This document shows positions 42,767-51,444 of a DNA stretch of 64,000 nt, piece after piece. Position 1 is the first letter of the stretch. Each line of letters opens with the position of its first letter. The translations under genes were made by a program, and so were the position numbers. The notes under the pieces are model-generated. The model was not told the DNA's origin. It made no database searches and saw nothing but the letters and a program-made list of their open reading frames with translations. Origin of the DNA: Amycolatopsis sp. CA-230715 (GTDB lineage Bacteria; Actinomycetota; Actinomycetes; Mycobacteriales; Pseudonocardiaceae); assembly GCF_018736145.1 (NCBI RefSeq), contig NZ_CP059997.1, positions 7,129,501 through 7,193,500 on the forward strand, written 5' to 3'.

Positions 42767-42879
42767 CGGGAGACCTCGCGGGAGAAGGTGGGTAGCGCCG
42801 TCACGGTAGCCACCTTTCCCGCTGACCGGGCGACAACTGCCTTGATGACCCGCGAAACGGGTTCGAAGGGGCAGCGTTG

Positions 42880-45273
42880 TCATACAACGAGAGCCACGGC
42901 TAACCGGGTGTCCGCATAGGACTGTCCGATCTCGACTTGGTACTCGCCGGTGACGAGGCGCCAGCCGGAGTCCCAGACGGACGCGGCACGTTCGGGGATC
43001 GCTATGTCGACTTCGACACTCTCGCCCGGAGACGCCTCGACGACGGCGAACCCGGCGAGCCAGCGCTTCGGCCTCGGCAGCTCATCGGTGTCCTCAGTGG
43101 ACAGATAAGCCTGCACGACCTCCCGGCCCGCTCGCGAGCCGGAGTTGCGCAGGCGGACCCGCACGCGGGCGAGATCGCCGTCGGCAGGGGCCACCGCGAC
43201 GGATTCGTAGGTCCAGTCCGTGTAACCGAGGCCGTGCCCGAACCAGTACGCGGGCGTCGCGCCCGCTCGTTCCCACGCCCGGTACCCGATGAACACGCCT
43301 TCCTCGTAACGCAGCACACCGTCGACGGGCGTCACGTCGAGCACCGGCGCGTCGGCCGTGCGAGCGGGCCAAGTGGTCGGCAGCCGCCCGCCCGGTTCGG
43401 CCGCGCCGGAGAGCACGTCGGCGAGCGCGGCGCCACCGGACTGGCCGGGGAACCAGGTCAGCAGGACCGCGTCGACCTCGCTCGCCCACGGCATTTCCAC
43501 CGGTGAGCCGGAGTTCACTACGACGATCGTGCGCGGGTTCGCTTCGGCCACACGTGCGACCAGCTCGTCCTGACGACCGGGCAGCGCGAGGGAAGTGCGG
43601 TCGAAGCCTTCGCTTTCCACCTCGTCGGTGGTGGCGACCACGACGACGGCCACCTCAGCCCCGGCGGCGGCCGCGACGGCGCGCGCGATCAGCTCGTCGG
43701 CGTCCACGGCGGGGCTGGAATGCCGCAGCGAGAAGGAAATCCAGGTGAAGTTGCCGCCACGGGCCGCGTCCGGGAGCGAGTAGCTGAGCCGCACGTCCAC
43801 CGGCTCGCCCGCGGTGAGTTCGGTTTCGACGCGGAGTTCGCTCACCCGCATGACGGCGTCCATGAAACTGCCGTCGGACGGGAGGTTCGGGCCGTCGAAC
43901 AAGGTTTCACCGCCGACGGTCAGCGTCAGATGGCCGAGGCCGGTGATGCCGAACTCGTGCGTGCCGCTTTCGTCGGGGACGTAGGTGCCGCTGATCTCGA
44001 CCGTGCCCAGTTCGCCGGGGTCGAGGCCGTACGGCAACGCGCCGATCCACTGCACAGATCCTTCGGTGAGCCCGAACGACACCAGTTCCGCGCCGTCCTC
44101 GCCGACTGCCCTGCCGGTGAGCGTGAACCCGTCCTTCGCGGGGCGCAGCGTGGTGCGGGGATCCGCGCCCAGTTCGTACCGGACGTGATCGAAGGCGTCG
44201 CGGAGGCCGTCGAGCGGGGAGGTCACCTCCGACGGGAACACGGTCGCACTGCCGCCGCCCAGTATCCGCGCTTCGGCAGCGGCGGCGCCGATCACCGCGA
44301 CGCTCCGGGGCTTGCCGAGGGGGAGCAGGCCGTTTTCGTTGCGCAGCAACACGAACGACTTGCTCGCGAGCTCGCGCCCGATCGCCACACCGTCCACTTC
44401 GGACTTATCAGGTGTGCTATCGCCGAGCGCGCCCGTCCTCGATGCGAGCACGAGTACGCGCCGCACCATGGCATCGACGACCTCTTCGCTAACCGCCCCG
44501 GCGCGCACCGCTTCGGCGAGGTTCGGCCCGAACACCGTCTCCGGGCCCGGCATCGCGACGTCCAGCCCGCCGTTCGCGGCGCGGACCGTGTCGCGCGCGG
44601 CGAGCCAGTCGGACACCACGAACCCGTCGAATCCCCATTCCCCGCGCAGTATCCCGTTGACCAGCTCGTCGTGCTCGGTCATGGTGCTGCCGTTGACCTG
44701 GTTGTAGGCGGCCATGATCCCCCACGGCGCCGCGGTTTTCACGATCTGTTCGAACGGCGCGAGGTACAGCTCGCGCAGCGTTCGCTCGTCGGCGCGGACG
44801 TCCACGGTGAACCGCTCGGTCTCGGCGTCGTTGGCGACGAAGTGCTTGACCGTGGTGGCGACCCCGCCCTCCTGCACACCGGAGACGTACCCGGCGCCGA
44901 TCGCCCCGGTGAGCAGCGGATCCTCGGAGTAGCACTCGAAATGCCTGCCGCCGAGCGGGCTGCGGTGCAGGTTGACGGTCGGCGCGAGCAGCACGTGCAC
45001 GCCCTTGCGCCGTGCCTCCCGCGCGAGCGCGAGACCGGCGCGGGCGGCCAGCGACGGGTCCCAGGTGGCCGCGAGCGCGGTGGGGCTCGGCAGCACGAGC
45101 GACGGGTCGTCGGCCGACCACCGCGTGCCGCGCACCCCGACCGGCCCGTCGGACATCACCAGCGAGGCCAGCCCGATCTCGTCGAGCGCGGGCAGCGTCC
45201 ACACGTCCTGCCCCGCCAGCAGCCGGGTCTTGGCGTCGAGGTCGAGGGTGGCGAGCAGCTCGTCGATCGTCAT
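42880..45273 (-). CDS. GH3 beta-glucosidase with inserted PA14 domain
   Basis: This is a 797-residue cytoplasmic glycoside hydrolase. The catalytic (beta/alpha)8 domain (about 1-290) contains KHFVANDAETER and the nucleophile Asp222 in FDGFVVSDWLAA. The second domain (from about 320) is split by a PA14-like module (about 390-530; TYVPDESGTHEFGITGLGHL, FDGPNLPSDG), as in Kluyveromyces-type and many actinobacterial beta-glucosidases. The rest of the GH3 C domain (NSGSPVEMPW, WFPGQSGG) and a fibronectin-III-like end (YESVAVAP and beyond) follow. There is no signal peptide. ATG 45273 starts the conserved part. The substrate is probably a beta-glucoside taken up by the cell. Confidence 0.92.
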   Translation of the reverse strand: MTIDELLATLDLDAKTRLLAGQDVWTLPALDEIGLASLVMSDGPVGVRGTRWSADDPSLVLPSPTALAATWDPSLAARAGLALAREARRKGVHVLLAPTVNLHRSPLGGRHFECYSEDPLLTGAIGAGYVSGVQEGGVATTVKHFVANDAETERFTVDVRADERTLRELYLAPFEQIVKTAAPWGIMAAYNQVNGSTMTEHDELVNGILRGEWGFDGFVVSDWLAARDTVRAANGGLDVAMPGPETVFGPNLAEAVRAGAVSEEVVDAMVRRVLVLASRTGALGDSTPDKSEVDGVAIGRELASKSFVLLRNENGLLPLGKPRSVAVIGAAAAEARILGGGSATVFPSEVTSPLDGLRDAFDHVRYELGADPRTTLRPAKDGFTLTGRAVGEDGAELVSFGLTEGSVQWIGALPYGLDPGELGTVEISGTYVPDESGTHEFGITGLGHLTLTVGGETLFDGPNLPSDGSFMDAVMRVSELRVETELTAGEPVDVRLSYSLPDAARGGNFTWISFSLRHSSPAVDADELIARAVAAAAGAEVAVVVVATTDEVESEGFDRTSLALPGRQDELVARVAEANPRTIVVVNSGSPVEMPWASEVDAVLLTWFPGQSGGAALADVLSGAAEPGGRLPTTWPARTADAPVLDVTPVDGVLRYEEGVFIGYRAWERAGATPAYWFGHGLGYTDWTYESVAVAPADGDLARVRVRLRNSGSRAGREVVQAYLSTEDTDELPRPKRWLAGFAVVEASPGESVEVDIAIPERAASVWDSGWRLVTGEYQVEIGQSYADTRLAVALVV

Positions 45274-45393
45274 GCCCCCATGCTGCCGAAGTGGGGCCAG
45301 CCCCACCACCGTTCGGCCGGGCGCCCCCAGTGCCACGGGTGTCGTGTTCCGGAAGCCTGAGCGGGTACTTCACAGGGATTCGGGGGACGTTTC

Positions 45394-47592
45394 ATGGCAC
45401 AACCGACGACGGCGCGGATCGCTCGCTGGAGCGCGAACCATCCGTGGCGCGCGATCGTGGGCTGGGTGGTGTTCGTGGCGGTCTGCTTCGCCGCGGGATC
45501 GCTCGCGGGCAGCAGACCGCCGGAGAACAAGGACTTCTGGATCGGCGAGGCTGGCCGCGCCGAGGCGGTCGCGACGCAGGCCGGTCTGATGCCGCCGCCG
45601 GTCGAGCAGGTGCTGATCACCGCGCCGGGCGGGGTGGACGACCCGTCCGCCACCGCGGCGGCGGCTTCGGTGACCACCAGGATGCGCGCGCTGCCTTCGG
45701 TGTCCGCCGTCGCGGCGCCCGCGCGCTCGGCAGACGGGTCGACGCTGATGGTCGCCGTCACGCTCAAGGCCGACGACCGGACGTCGAAGACCGTGGTGCC
45801 CGAGGTGAGCGCGCAGACCGCCGCGGTGGCCGACGCGTTCCCGGGGCTCCGGGTGGAGCAGACCGGCAGTTCGTCGATCTCGGTCGGGATCAACAAGCAG
45901 TTCGGCGACGACCTGGCGCGCAGCGAGATGATCACGCTGCCGGTGACGCTGGTGATCCTGTTCCTGGTGTTCGGCTCGATCATCGCGGCCGGTGTGCCGC
46001 TGCTGCTCGCGCTGTCCTCGGTCGGCGCGGCCACCGGGCTGTACGCGATCGCCTCGCACTTCTTCCCGGACGCGGGCGGCGCGGTGTCGAGCGTGATCCT
46101 GATGATCGGGATGGCCGTCGGCGTCGACTATTCGCTGTTCTACCTCAAACGCGTGCGCGAGGAACGCGAGCGCTCGGGCGGGGTGCTCAGCAGGACCGCC
46201 GCCGTGGAACTGGCCGCGGCCACGGCGGGCCACGCGGTGGTGGTGTCCGGGCTCGCCGTCCTGGTCGCGCTCGCCGGGCTGTACTTCGCGGGCGACGTGG
46301 TGTTCTCCTCGATCGCGACCGGGTCGATCATCGTGGTGCTGGTGTCCGTGGTCAGCTCGCTGACGGTGCTCCCGGCGCTGCTCGCGAAGCTCGGCAAGCG
46401 CACCGATCCCGGCCGGTTCGCCTGGCGCGGTGGCACTTCCCGGTTGTGGCCGGTCCTGCTGCGGCCCGCGCTCGAGCGTCCACTCGCGACACTGCTGGCC
46501 GGCGTGGTCGCGCTCGGGCTGCTCGCCCTGCCCGCGACGGCGCTCCAGCTCAAGGTCGAGGGCAACGACACGTTTTCCCGTGAGGTCACCGAGGTCGCCG
46601 CCTACGACCGGCTGACCTCGTTGTTCCCCACCGAAGGCGTGGCGCATCTCGTGGTCGCGAACGGTGGCGGCGCGACGGCGGGCTTGACCGAACTGGCTTC
46701 GCGCGCTCAAACCGACCCGGCGTTCCTGCGCACGGACACGCCGCGGATCCGGACCTCGTCGGACGGTCGCGCGGCCGCGCTGGAGCTTCCGATTCGCTAC
46801 GACGGGAACTCGCCGGAGGCCGCGAAATCGTTGCAGCACCTGCGAAACGACCTCATTCCTTCGTTGCGCGGCACGGACGTCACCTATGCCGTGTCCGGCG
46901 GGGTCGCCCGCAACACCGACTACGTCGAGCACCAGAACGAGCGGCTGCCGTGGGTGCTCGGGTCCGTGCTGCTGCTGACCTTCCTGATGATGTTGTTCTC
47001 GTTCCGCTCCGCGGTGCTCGCGCTCGCCGGGATCGTGCTCAACGTGCTGTCCGCGGCGGCCGCGTTCGGGGTCATGGTCGCGGTGTTCCAGCACTCCTGG
47101 GCCGAACCGCTGCTCGGTTTCACCTCGTCCGGTTTTCTCGGCGCGCACCTGCCGCTGTTCGTGCTGGTGGTCCTCTTCGGACTGTCGATGGACTACCAGG
47201 TGTTCGTGGTGAGCCGGATCAGGGAGGCCGCCGGGCGGGGTCTGCCCGCGCGGCGCGCGGTGTTCGACGGCGTGGTCGGCTCGGCGGGCATGATCACCAG
47301 CGCCGCGCTGATCATGGTGTCGGTGTTCGCGAGCTTCCTGTTCGTCGACCGGCTCGAAATGAAGCAGATCGGGTTCGGCCTCGCCGTCGCGGTCCTGATC
47401 GACGCCGTGCTGGTGCGCGCGCTCGTGCTGCCCGCGGTCATCGCGCTGTTCGGCGAGAAGACCTGGTGGCCGGGCAGGCTCAGAGCACCGAGTAGTGGCG
47501 CACACCGCCGGTCTGCGCCGCGGTCAGCTTTCCCTGCGCCACCAGCAGATCGAGATGCGCCGCTGTCTCGAGGACCGCGAGCATCCGGTTGA
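45394..47592 (+). CDS. MMPL/RND-family membrane transporter
   Basis: This is a 732-residue transporter with the MMPL layout: an N-terminal helix, an extracellular domain (about 45-180), five helices (about 185-350), a second soluble domain, then five or six more helices. The helices carry the proton-relay signatures GVDYSLFYLKRVREER and LSMDYQVFVVSRIREA. Such proteins export lipids or antibiotics in actinomycetes. The last 38 codons (47480-47592) are antisense to the end of the MBL-fold gene and look unlike MMPL C-termini, so the frame may have lost its original stop. It is divergent from the GH3 gene. Confidence 0.92.
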   Translation: MAQPTTARIARWSANHPWRAIVGWVVFVAVCFAAGSLAGSRPPENKDFWIGEAGRAEAVATQAGLMPPPVEQVLITAPGGVDDPSATAAAASVTTRMRALPSVSAVAAPARSADGSTLMVAVTLKADDRTSKTVVPEVSAQTAAVADAFPGLRVEQTGSSSISVGINKQFGDDLARSEMITLPVTLVILFLVFGSIIAAGVPLLLALSSVGAATGLYAIASHFFPDAGGAVSSVILMIGMAVGVDYSLFYLKRVREERERSGGVLSRTAAVELAAATAGHAVVVSGLAVLVALAGLYFAGDVVFSSIATGSIIVVLVSVVSSLTVLPALLAKLGKRTDPGRFAWRGGTSRLWPVLLRPALERPLATLLAGVVALGLLALPATALQLKVEGNDTFSREVTEVAAYDRLTSLFPTEGVAHLVVANGGGATAGLTELASRAQTDPAFLRTDTPRIRTSSDGRAAALELPIRYDGNSPEAAKSLQHLRNDLIPSLRGTDVTYAVSGGVARNTDYVEHQNERLPWVLGSVLLLTFLMMLFSFRSAVLALAGIVLNVLSAAAAFGVMVAVFQHSWAEPLLGFTSSGFLGAHLPLFVLVVLFGLSMDYQVFVVSRIREAAGRGLPARRAVFDGVVGSAGMITSAALIMVSVFASFLFVDRLEMKQIGFGLAVAVLIDAVLVRALVLPAVIALFGEKTWWPGRLRAPSSGAHRRSAPRSAFPAPPADRDAPLSRGPRASG

Positions 47593-48517
47593 ACACGTCC
47601 ATTTCGGACAGTTCCTTCCGGCGCCGAGTCCAGGTGAGGCGTTGCGCCGCGTCGTAGGCCGTGGTCGCACCGTCGGCGATCTTGCCGCCCATCACGTCGA
47701 GCCGCTCGGCGTGATGGGCGAGCAGCTCGTCCACCCGCGCGTGCACGCTCGCGGTGACCGGGCCGTGCGCGGGCAGCATGCGCCGGTCCGGGCGCTCGCG
47801 GACGACCCGCAGCGAGTCGAGGTAGTCGCGAAGGGGCAGTTCGACCGTCGCGGGCTCGAACCCGATCGACGGGGTGATGCGGGGCAGCACGTGGTCGCCG
47901 GTGAACAGCAGCCCTGCCGTGCCGTCTTCGAACACCAGATGGCCCGCGGTGTGCCCGGGGGTGTGGACGAGGTCGAGGTCGCGCCCCGGCAGCACGGTCC
48001 GCTTGCCCGGCTTGAGCCACTCGTCGGGCTCTTCCCAGATCGACGGGTCCGGCCGGAGCTTGCCGAACACCCTGACCAGTTCGTCGATCACCGGTTGCGC
48101 ACCGGCCAGCGCCAGCAGGCGGCCCTGCGCGTTCATCCGCTCACCGTCCGGATCGGACGACAGCTTCAGCGAAGCCTGCTCGCCTTCGCCGAGCCCGATC
48201 CTGCCGCCGTACTCGCGCCGCAGCGTCACGGCCTGCGTGTAGTGATCGCGATGGACGTGCGTGATGAGGTACTCGCGAATGTCTTCGAACCCGGTCCCGA
48301 TCGCCCGCAGCGCTTCCGCGAGCTGGTCCTTGGCCTCGTCGAGCGACCACCCGGCGTCGATCAGGACCACGTCCTCGCCGCCGGTCAGCGCGTAGACGTT
48401 GACCGCGCGCAGTCCGTCGTTGGGCAGGGGAAGGGGAATCCGGTGGACCCCCGGCGCGACCTCGTACACACCGGGTTCGGTCCAGTCGCGACTGCCATCG
48501 TCGTTGAAAGCGTCCAC
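47480..48517 (-). CDS. MBL-fold metallo-hydrolase
   Basis: This is a 345-residue metallo-beta-lactamase-fold hydrolase. The zinc motif is THVHRDHYTQAV, with further ligands in TPGHTAGHLVF and TGDHVLPRITPSIG. The C-terminal part is a winged-helix-like extension (FNRMLAVLETAAHLDLLVAQGK), as in the LACTB2/RNase-like or thioesterase-type members. GTG 48517 has AAGGTGAAG upstream and is preferred to an ATG at 48553. Its 3' end overlaps the MMPL frame by 113 bases. The substrate is unknown. Confidence 0.85.
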   Translation of the reverse strand: MDAFNDDGSRDWTEPGVYEVAPGVHRIPLPLPNDGLRAVNVYALTGGEDVVLIDAGWSLDEAKDQLAEALRAIGTGFEDIREYLITHVHRDHYTQAVTLRREYGGRIGLGEGEQASLKLSSDPDGERMNAQGRLLALAGAQPVIDELVRVFGKLRPDPSIWEEPDEWLKPGKRTVLPGRDLDLVHTPGHTAGHLVFEDGTAGLLFTGDHVLPRITPSIGFEPATVELPLRDYLDSLRVVRERPDRRMLPAHGPVTASVHARVDELLAHHAERLDVMGGKIADGATTAYDAAQRLTWTRRRKELSEMDVFNRMLAVLETAAHLDLLVAQGKLTAAQTGGVRHYSVL

Positions 48518-48630
48518 TTCTTCACCTTGAGCGCCTCTTCGCCCGATGTCCACGCGAACGCACTGAGACCCCGGTCACCCAGAAGCATGTGGAAAGGGCT
48601 TGCGTGGCGGTGCGAGCTGACGGCCCACTC

Positions 48631-48647
48631 AAGCGGCTTCGCCGCTT
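48631..48647 (-). terminator. Short hairpin after the nitrilase gene
   Basis: AAGCGGC (48631-48637) pairs with GCCGCTT (48641-48647) around a TTC loop, 16 bases past the stop of the nitrilase-family gene. It has no clear U-run. The remaining bases up to the MBL-fold start show nothing else. Confidence 0.35.
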
Positions 48648-48663
48648 ACGAAACGACACGGGT

Positions 48664-49497
48664 TCAGTCGTCGCCGCTTTCGTTGATGAGGCGTTCCAGT
48701 TCGCGGCGCAGCAGGCCGAGGCGCGCGTCCGCCAGCAGCGGGATTTCCCGGCGCCGCCGCCGCACAGCGCCCGGATCGATGTCGACGATGGTGAGGTTCT
48801 CTTCCCAGGTCGGTGCCGTCGCGACGACGGAACCCCACGGATCGATGACGCGCGAGCCGCCCCAGAAGCGGACTCCCGCCTCGTCGCCGACGCGGTTGAC
48901 GAAGACGACCCAGCACTGCTGCATGCGGGCGGTGAAGGTGAGCAGGTCGTGCCAGTACTCGGCGGGGTCGAACGAGCCGCCGGTGAGCTTCGCGGCGCTG
49001 TTCGTCGGCACCACGAGCACCTCGGCACCGTCCTGCGCGGCGAGCCACGGCAGCATCGGCTGCCACGCGTCGTTGCAGATCAGCGTCGCCATCCTGGCGT
49101 GCGGGGTGTCGAAGGCGCGCATGTGCTGACCGGGGCTGGCGTGCTTGCGCTCCTCCCAGATCAGGTAGTTCGGCAGGTACAGCTTGCGGTGGTTGTGCAC
49201 GATCATGCCGTCGGACAGGTACAGCGCGGAGTTGTGGCGCCGGATGCGGCCGTCCTCGAGCAGTCCGATCACGACGTCGGGGCCGTGCTTCGACAGTTCG
49301 GCGAGCCGTTCGTCGTCCGGCCACAGCGAAATGTCGTCGGCGAGCTGACCGAGCGCGTACCCGGTGAGGCTCAGCTCGGGGAAGACGACCAGGTCCGCAC
49401 CTTCCGCGGCGGACTCCTTCACGATGCGCTCGGTATCGACGAGATTCCCCTCCACGTCGCCGAGCCGGCAGTCGGTCTGCGCCAGTGCCACTCTCAT
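48664..49497 (-). CDS. Carbon-nitrogen hydrolase (nitrilase superfamily)
   Basis: This is a 277-residue amidase-type hydrolase. The catalytic triad can be read directly: Glu41 in VFPELSLTGY, Lys105 in HNHRKLYLPN, and Cys141 in LICNDAW. SRVIDPWGSVVA near the C-terminus is also family-typical. ATG 49497 is preferred to the GTG at 49506 because GGGAGG touches the GTG but is ideally placed for the ATG. Relatives include N-carbamoylputrescine and ureidopropionate amidases; the substrate is not fixed by sequence. It is divergent from the MetE-like gene. Confidence 0.92.
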   Translation of the reverse strand: MRVALAQTDCRLGDVEGNLVDTERIVKESAAEGADLVVFPELSLTGYALGQLADDISLWPDDERLAELSKHGPDVVIGLLEDGRIRRHNSALYLSDGMIVHNHRKLYLPNYLIWEERKHASPGQHMRAFDTPHARMATLICNDAWQPMLPWLAAQDGAEVLVVPTNSAAKLTGGSFDPAEYWHDLLTFTARMQQCWVVFVNRVGDEAGVRFWGGSRVIDPWGSVVATAPTWEENLTIVDIDPGAVRRRRREIPLLADARLGLLRRELERLINESGDD

Positions 49498-49628
49498 CCG
49501 TTTCACCTCCCTGTGCCGTGCCTGCGGATTATTACGAAGGTACGGGATCGGAAGCGCCGGGCGCGAGGCGAAGTCAGCCAGGCGGGGCGATCGTTAACCG
49601 GGTCGAAACACCTAGCACAATCAAGGAT

Positions 49629-50663
49629 GTGACGGAACGAGTGTGGGCCGCTGGCGCGGCGACCGGGATCGGGTCCCTGCCGGGGACGGACGCGCGCGAA
49701 GCGGCCGAGGTCGTACTGGGCGAACTGCCGCAGTTCCCTTATCTGCCAGAGCTTCCCGGCCGCGGGGTCGGCGCCGATCTGCTCGGCAGGAGCGCGGCGC
49801 TGCTGGTCGATCTCGCGGTCGAGGTGGTGCCGACCGGGTACCGGGTGACGGCGCGGCCCGGCCACCACCACCGGCGCGCGACCGATCTGCTCCGCTGGGA
49901 CGTCGACGGGCTCGACGAGGCGGTGGACAACGCCGGCCGCCCGCCCGTGGTCAAGACCCAGGTCGCCGGGCCGTGGACGCTCGCGGCGGGGATCGAGCTG
50001 GCGAGCGGGCACCGGGTGCTCACCGACCGCGGCGCGGTCCGCGAATTCTCGGAGTCCCTTTTGGAGGGTCTGCGCGCGCACGTCGCCGAGCTGACCGCCC
50101 GCACCGGGGCGCCGGTGGTCGTCCAGTTCGACGAACCGAGCCTTCCGTCGGTGCTCGCGGGCGCGTTGCCGACGCCGTCGGGCTACGGGACCGTGCCGTC
50201 GGTGCCCGAACCGGAAGCGCGCGATCTGCTGTCCACGATGATCCAGGGCGCCGGAGCCATTACGGGTCAGCCGGTGATCGTGCACTGCTGCGCGGCGCGG
50301 CCGCCGATTTCGCTGCTGCGCTCGGCAGGCGCCGGTGGGATCGCGATCGACGCGACGCTGCTGTCCGGGGCGCCGTCGGCGGTGCTCGACGAAGTGGGCG
50401 AGGCGTGGGATTCCGGTGTCGCGTTCCTGCTGGGACTGGTTCCGTCGACGGATCCGGGGAAGCCGGTGAGCTTGCGCGAAATCGCCGAACCGGCGCTCGG
50501 GCTCGTCGACCGCCTCGGTTTCCCCCGCACGCTGCTGGCCGAACGAGGCGTGCCGACCACGACCTGCGGCCTCGCGGGCGCCACCGGCGCGTGGGTGCGG
50601 CGTGCACTCGAACTGTCGCGAGAACTCGGAAGGGCGTTCCTCGAACCCCCCGAAACGTGGTAG
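49629..50663 (+). CDS. MetE/UroD-like barrel protein (Rv3015c-like)
   Basis: This is a protein of about 344 residues related to the C-terminal barrel of cobalamin-independent methionine synthase. It starts AAGATGIGSLPGTD, then KTQVAGPWTLA, VVQFDEPSLPSVL, and the possible zinc ligands in VIVHCCAARPP (His-x-Cys) and TTTCGLAGAT (Cys). It lacks the N-terminal MetE half, so it is not a complete MetE. The mycobacterial counterpart Rv3015c also lies next to ligA. Its methyl donor and acceptor are unknown. The start is uncertain: GTG 49629 and GTG 49641 are both possible and neither has a strong ribosome-binding site. Confidence 0.8.
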   Translation: MTERVWAAGAATGIGSLPGTDAREAAEVVLGELPQFPYLPELPGRGVGADLLGRSAALLVDLAVEVVPTGYRVTARPGHHHRRATDLLRWDVDGLDEAVDNAGRPPVVKTQVAGPWTLAAGIELASGHRVLTDRGAVREFSESLLEGLRAHVAELTARTGAPVVVQFDEPSLPSVLAGALPTPSGYGTVPSVPEPEARDLLSTMIQGAGAITGQPVIVHCCAARPPISLLRSAGAGGIAIDATLLSGAPSAVLDEVGEAWDSGVAFLLGLVPSTDPGKPVSLREIAEPALGLVDRLGFPRTLLAERGVPTTTCGLAGATGAWVRRALELSRELGRAFLEPPETW

Positions 50664-50734
50664 CGAGTACGGCGCGGTACGCGCTTACGATGGTGGGACC
50701 CGAGCTGTGCTGAGGTAGATGAGGTCCCCGCTCC

Positions 50735-51433
50735 ATGCGATTCTTCCGCCGTCACAAGAACGATCCGCCCGATCCGCGCACCGAATGGCCGCGCCCCGAG
50801 GTCCCGGACGATCCCGGCCAGGCCGCGGTCGCCTTCTGGCGGCGCTGGTTCGAACTGCTCCCGACGATCAACGGCGCGCTCGGCGACCGCGAACCGCAGC
50901 GCGTCGAGCACGAGCTGTGCGAGGCGATCGCCCGCGTCCACCCCGATCTGCACTTTTCCCTCGAACGGGGCCAGCGCGCGATCTACGCGCTCGTCGTCAC
51001 CGGTCAGGAATCGCCGGAGCTGCGGCCCTTCACCGACGCCTGGATCGCGGCGGCGCCGGAGGAGGACGCGATCTGGGAGTACCACGACTCGGTGCCGGGG
51101 GTCCCCGATCCGAACGACGTGACGGTGAACCTCGGCGAGCACAAGATCGCGCTCGCCGACGTGCGGGTGGCCGCGCAGGTGGACGAAGCGGAGGCGGTGG
51201 TGGACGTCGCCGTGCACCATCCGCGGTTGTCCTCGCTCGAAGAGTCGGCGCGGTCCGCGATGACGTTCTTACCGCTCGACGCCACGTTGGGTGAACGCCT
51301 CGCCGCGGAGCGGTTACGCCGTGTGGAGACCGCCGAGATCGAGCCCGCCGGGTCGATTTCGCTGCTGGAACTTCGTGACCTGGTGCGGAAGCTCGCGGAG
51401 CGAAAGCCGGAAGATGTCGGGGGTACTGACTAA
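50735..51433 (+). CDS. Conserved hypothetical protein upstream of ligA
   Basis: This is a 232-residue soluble acidic protein. The N-terminus is basic (MRFFRRHK) and Pro-rich, then come AAVAFWRRWFELLPTINGAL and EHELCEAIARVHPDLHFSLERG. A DIWEYHDSVPG-like segment (AIWEYHDSVPGVPDP) and the C-terminal half with DVAVHHPRLSS and LPLDATLGERLAAERLRRVE follow. I do not recognise a domain with confidence. AGGTAGATGAGG precedes ATG 50735. It ends 11 bases before ligA, on the same strand. Confidence 0.85.
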   Translation: MRFFRRHKNDPPDPRTEWPRPEVPDDPGQAAVAFWRRWFELLPTINGALGDREPQRVEHELCEAIARVHPDLHFSLERGQRAIYALVVTGQESPELRPFTDAWIAAAPEEDAIWEYHDSVPGVPDPNDVTVNLGEHKIALADVRVAAQVDEAEAVVDVAVHHPRLSSLEESARSAMTFLPLDATLGERLAAERLRRVETAEIEPAGSISLLELRDLVRKLAERKPEDVGGTD

Positions 51434-51436
51434 GCT
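51431..51436 (+). promoter_or_regulatory. Putative -10 box of leaderless ligA promoter
   Basis: TAAGCT overlaps the stop of the preceding gene and ends eight bases before GTG 51445. No ribosome-binding site is present in this short gap. Confidence 0.4.
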
Positions 51437-51444
51437 CACCCCTC

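Noticed and set aside
36320..48517. Possible defence island (HNH nuclease, WYL regulator, DUF6461-like protein, MBL-fold protein)
   Set aside because: The genes are in different orientations and separate transcription units, the WYL protein has its own divergent partner, and no known defence module such as a restriction enzyme, NTPase or reverse transcriptase is present.
49594..50663. Complete MetE methionine synthase
   Set aside because: Only the C-terminal-type barrel is present (about 344 residues); the N-terminal half of MetE is absent, so a methionine synthase call would be too strong.
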